Below, piece by piece: positions 4,490 to 5,447 of a DNA stretch of 5,447 bases. Under the pieces are notes generated by a model, which saw nothing but the letters and a program-made list of their open reading frames with translations, made no database searches and had not been told where the DNA came from. Location of the stretch: positions 1-5,447 of the forward strand of contig JAGBSU010000230.1 of assembly GCA_017631705.1 (NCBI GenBank). Direction: 5' to 3'. Position numbers and translations under genes: made by a program. Source of the DNA: Clostridia bacterium. GTDB lineage: Bacteria; Bacillota; Clostridia; Oscillospirales; Acutalibacteraceae. Numbering within the stretch: the stretch's first letter is position 1; each line of letters begins with the position of its first letter.

Positions 4490-5307
4490 GCCTCCTTTTT
4501 GACGATTTTGATTTGCAAGCGGTCAATGGCTTGCCCGAATACAACGGTGTTCCATGCGTACCAATCGCCGCCCTTTGGTGCGACGCGGTAATGCACCTCG
4601 TAATCGGGGAGCCCGTTAAGCTCCATTTGCACGGCATCCATCGCCTTGCCCTTGATACCGGCATAACCGGTTTTGGGACGGTTAATGTCGGATGTACTCA
4701 TCCACGACAACCATCCGCCGTTTAACAAATGTGCACGGTAGCGGAGTGTCCCCTTAGCGGCTTTGGCGGTAAATGCCGTCAAATTTCTGCCCCTTACACC
4801 GGCATAGCCGTTGGTGCTGTCGTCGTGGCAATCCACAATATCTGCCCACCACTTACCTGCGTATGCTTTGTATGTTACATGGATTTTATCATCTTTCGGT
4901 AACGGTAAATCGGCTTCAAGGTACGGCATGGGGTCAATACGCTTGTTATCGAGCCGCACTTCAAAATGCAAGTGCATACCGTAACTGTTGCCGGTGTTCC
5001 CCATCGTACCGATGACTTGACCTTGTTTTACTTTTTCGCCGTTCTTGACTTTGACGGTTGCAAGGTGAGCATACAAGGTGCTATATCCATGCCCGTGGTC
5101 GATTTTCACGCAGTTGCCGTAACTCGCATTGCCCGTTGCACCTTTGTTGTTTTTATGCCCTGTTTGGCAAAAGACAACTTTGCCTGCGGTATGGGCAATC
5201 ACGGGCTCGCCCGTCAAGTGTTCGCGTCCCAAGTCAATCGCTTTATGTCCGGCACCGTACCCTTGCGTGATACGGTTTTTTCCTTTTTGTAAAATTCTGC
5301 TCGCCAT
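4486..5307 (-). CDS. Phage endolysin: M23 metallopeptidase with C-terminal ChW-like repeats
   Basis: 273 residues without a signal peptide. Residues about 12-130 are a LytM/M23 peptidase domain, a zinc endopeptidase that cuts peptidoglycan cross-bridges or stem peptides. Zinc ligands are H21 and D25 (HKAID) and H114, with H81 (YAHL) and H112 of the HLH motif completing the site. GxVIGTMGNTG-type spacing before HLHFEV is typical. After a short linker, residues about 142-270 hold roughly three repeats containing WW or WxxW, GYAGxxG (168-173 and 215-220) and a hydrophobic beta strand. These are like clostridial ChW cell-surface repeats and probably bind the wall. Lacking an export signal, it needs the holin downstream. 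The start overlaps the previous stop as TAATG. The usual PBSX order (xhlA, holin, lysin) is reversed here: the lysin comes first. Confidence 0.88.
   Translation of the reverse strand: MASRILQKGKNRITQGYGAGHKAIDLGREHLTGEPVIAHTAGKVVFCQTGHKNNKGATGNASYGNCVKIDHGHGYSTLYAHLATVKVKNGEKVKQGQVIGTMGNTGNSYGMHLHFEVRLDNKRIDPMPYLEADLPLPKDDKIHVTYKAYAGKWWADIVDCHDDSTNGYAGVRGRNLTAFTAKAAKGTLRYRAHLLNGGWLSWMSTSDINRPKTGYAGIKGKAMDAVQMELNGLPDYEVHYRVAPKGGDWYAWNTVVFGQAIDRLQIKIVKKEA
4491..4495 (-). promoter_or_regulatory. Ribosome binding site that questions the XhlA-like start
   Basis: GGAGG lies within the last codons of the endolysin gene. Its spacing is 1 nt to the ATG at 4489 but 7 nt to the in-frame GTG at 4483, so GTG fits canonical spacing while ATG fits the common ATGA stop-start overlap. 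Both read the same frame. Confidence 0.55.
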
Positions 5308-5447
5308 TATTGCACATTCCTTTCCTCCGCTTTGATTTGTTCGACAAAAGTATTGTATTTTTCAAATTCTTCTGGTTTTGTGTCCCTTTGTCGTAAAATC
5401 GCAAGTTCATCATCAATAGAATATTTTCCCCTTATTCTGTTGACTAC
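5307..5447 (-). CDS. C-terminal end of an unidentified phage protein (partial)
   Basis: The minus-strand frame is open from the right edge to a TAA at 5309-5307, giving the last 46 residues. They begin VVNRIRGKYSIDDELAIL, continue with the motif RQRDTKPEEF and end AEERNVQ. The sequence is charged, predicted helical and probably soluble. From memory, RQRDTKPEEF-type tails recur in small proteins beside lysis genes of Firmicute prophages, but I cannot assign a function. The stop and the endolysin start share a base (TAATG), so the genes are co-translated, and the endolysin's ribosome site (GGAGGAAAGG) lies inside this gene. The stretch is only about 34% GC against about 50% in the endolysin. 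Confidence 0.72.
   Translation of the reverse strand, partial: VVNRIRGKYSIDDELAILRQRDTKPEEFEKYNTFVEQIKAEERNVQ

Noticed and set aside
1..5447. CRISPR arrays, insertion sequences or transposase genes.
   Set aside because: No regularly spaced direct repeats, IS-type terminal inverted repeats or transposase motifs were seen.

Overview
The window looks like chromosomal DNA of a low-to-mid GC Gram-positive bacterium, most likely a clostridial Firmicute. The clues are a cobalamin riboswitch feeding a lipoprotein and a lone ECF-type S component, strong GGAGG ribosome sites, near-consensus sigma-A promoters with extended -10 boxes, and a prophage lysis module whose lysin ends in ChW-like repeats. I cannot name a genus. 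Most of the window is near 50% GC, but the last 140 bases fall to about 34% by hand count.

Layout. (1) Bases 1-1989, minus strand: the first 663 codons of a large secreted multidomain glycoside hydrolase family 16 enzyme (laminarinase/lichenase type), which runs off the left edge. (2) 1990-2405: a divergent intergenic region with one well-formed promoter for each direction, an inverted repeat between them, a cobalamin riboswitch and a compact three-way-junction RNA before the first gene. (3) 2406-3890, plus strand: a tight three-gene operon made of a DUF4430 (transcobalamin-like) lipoprotein, an ECF transporter S component and a small nitroreductase-family flavoprotein. It is closed by a perfect 30-nt palindrome plus T-run that sits between convergent gene sets. 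(4) 3997-5447, minus strand: a prophage lysis cassette read right to left. It starts with the C-terminal end of an unidentified phage protein, followed by an M23 endopeptidase endolysin with ChW-like repeats, an XhlA-like coiled-coil membrane protein and a 59-aa phi-LC3-type holin that is easily missed because of its size.

How the parts work together. The riboswitch links the lipoprotein, S component and reductase to corrinoid status. The simplest reading is that the lipoprotein captures a corrinoid outside the membrane, the S component carries it across with an energising EcfA/A'/T module encoded elsewhere, and the reductase may process the incoming cofactor. This is inference: the riboswitch, DUF4430 and AxxxA evidence is in the sequence, but the substrate is not proven. 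In the phage module, the holin and XhlA-like protein would open the membrane for the signal-less M23 lysin. The GH16 enzyme is an independent polysaccharide-degrading function transcribed away from the corrinoid operon.
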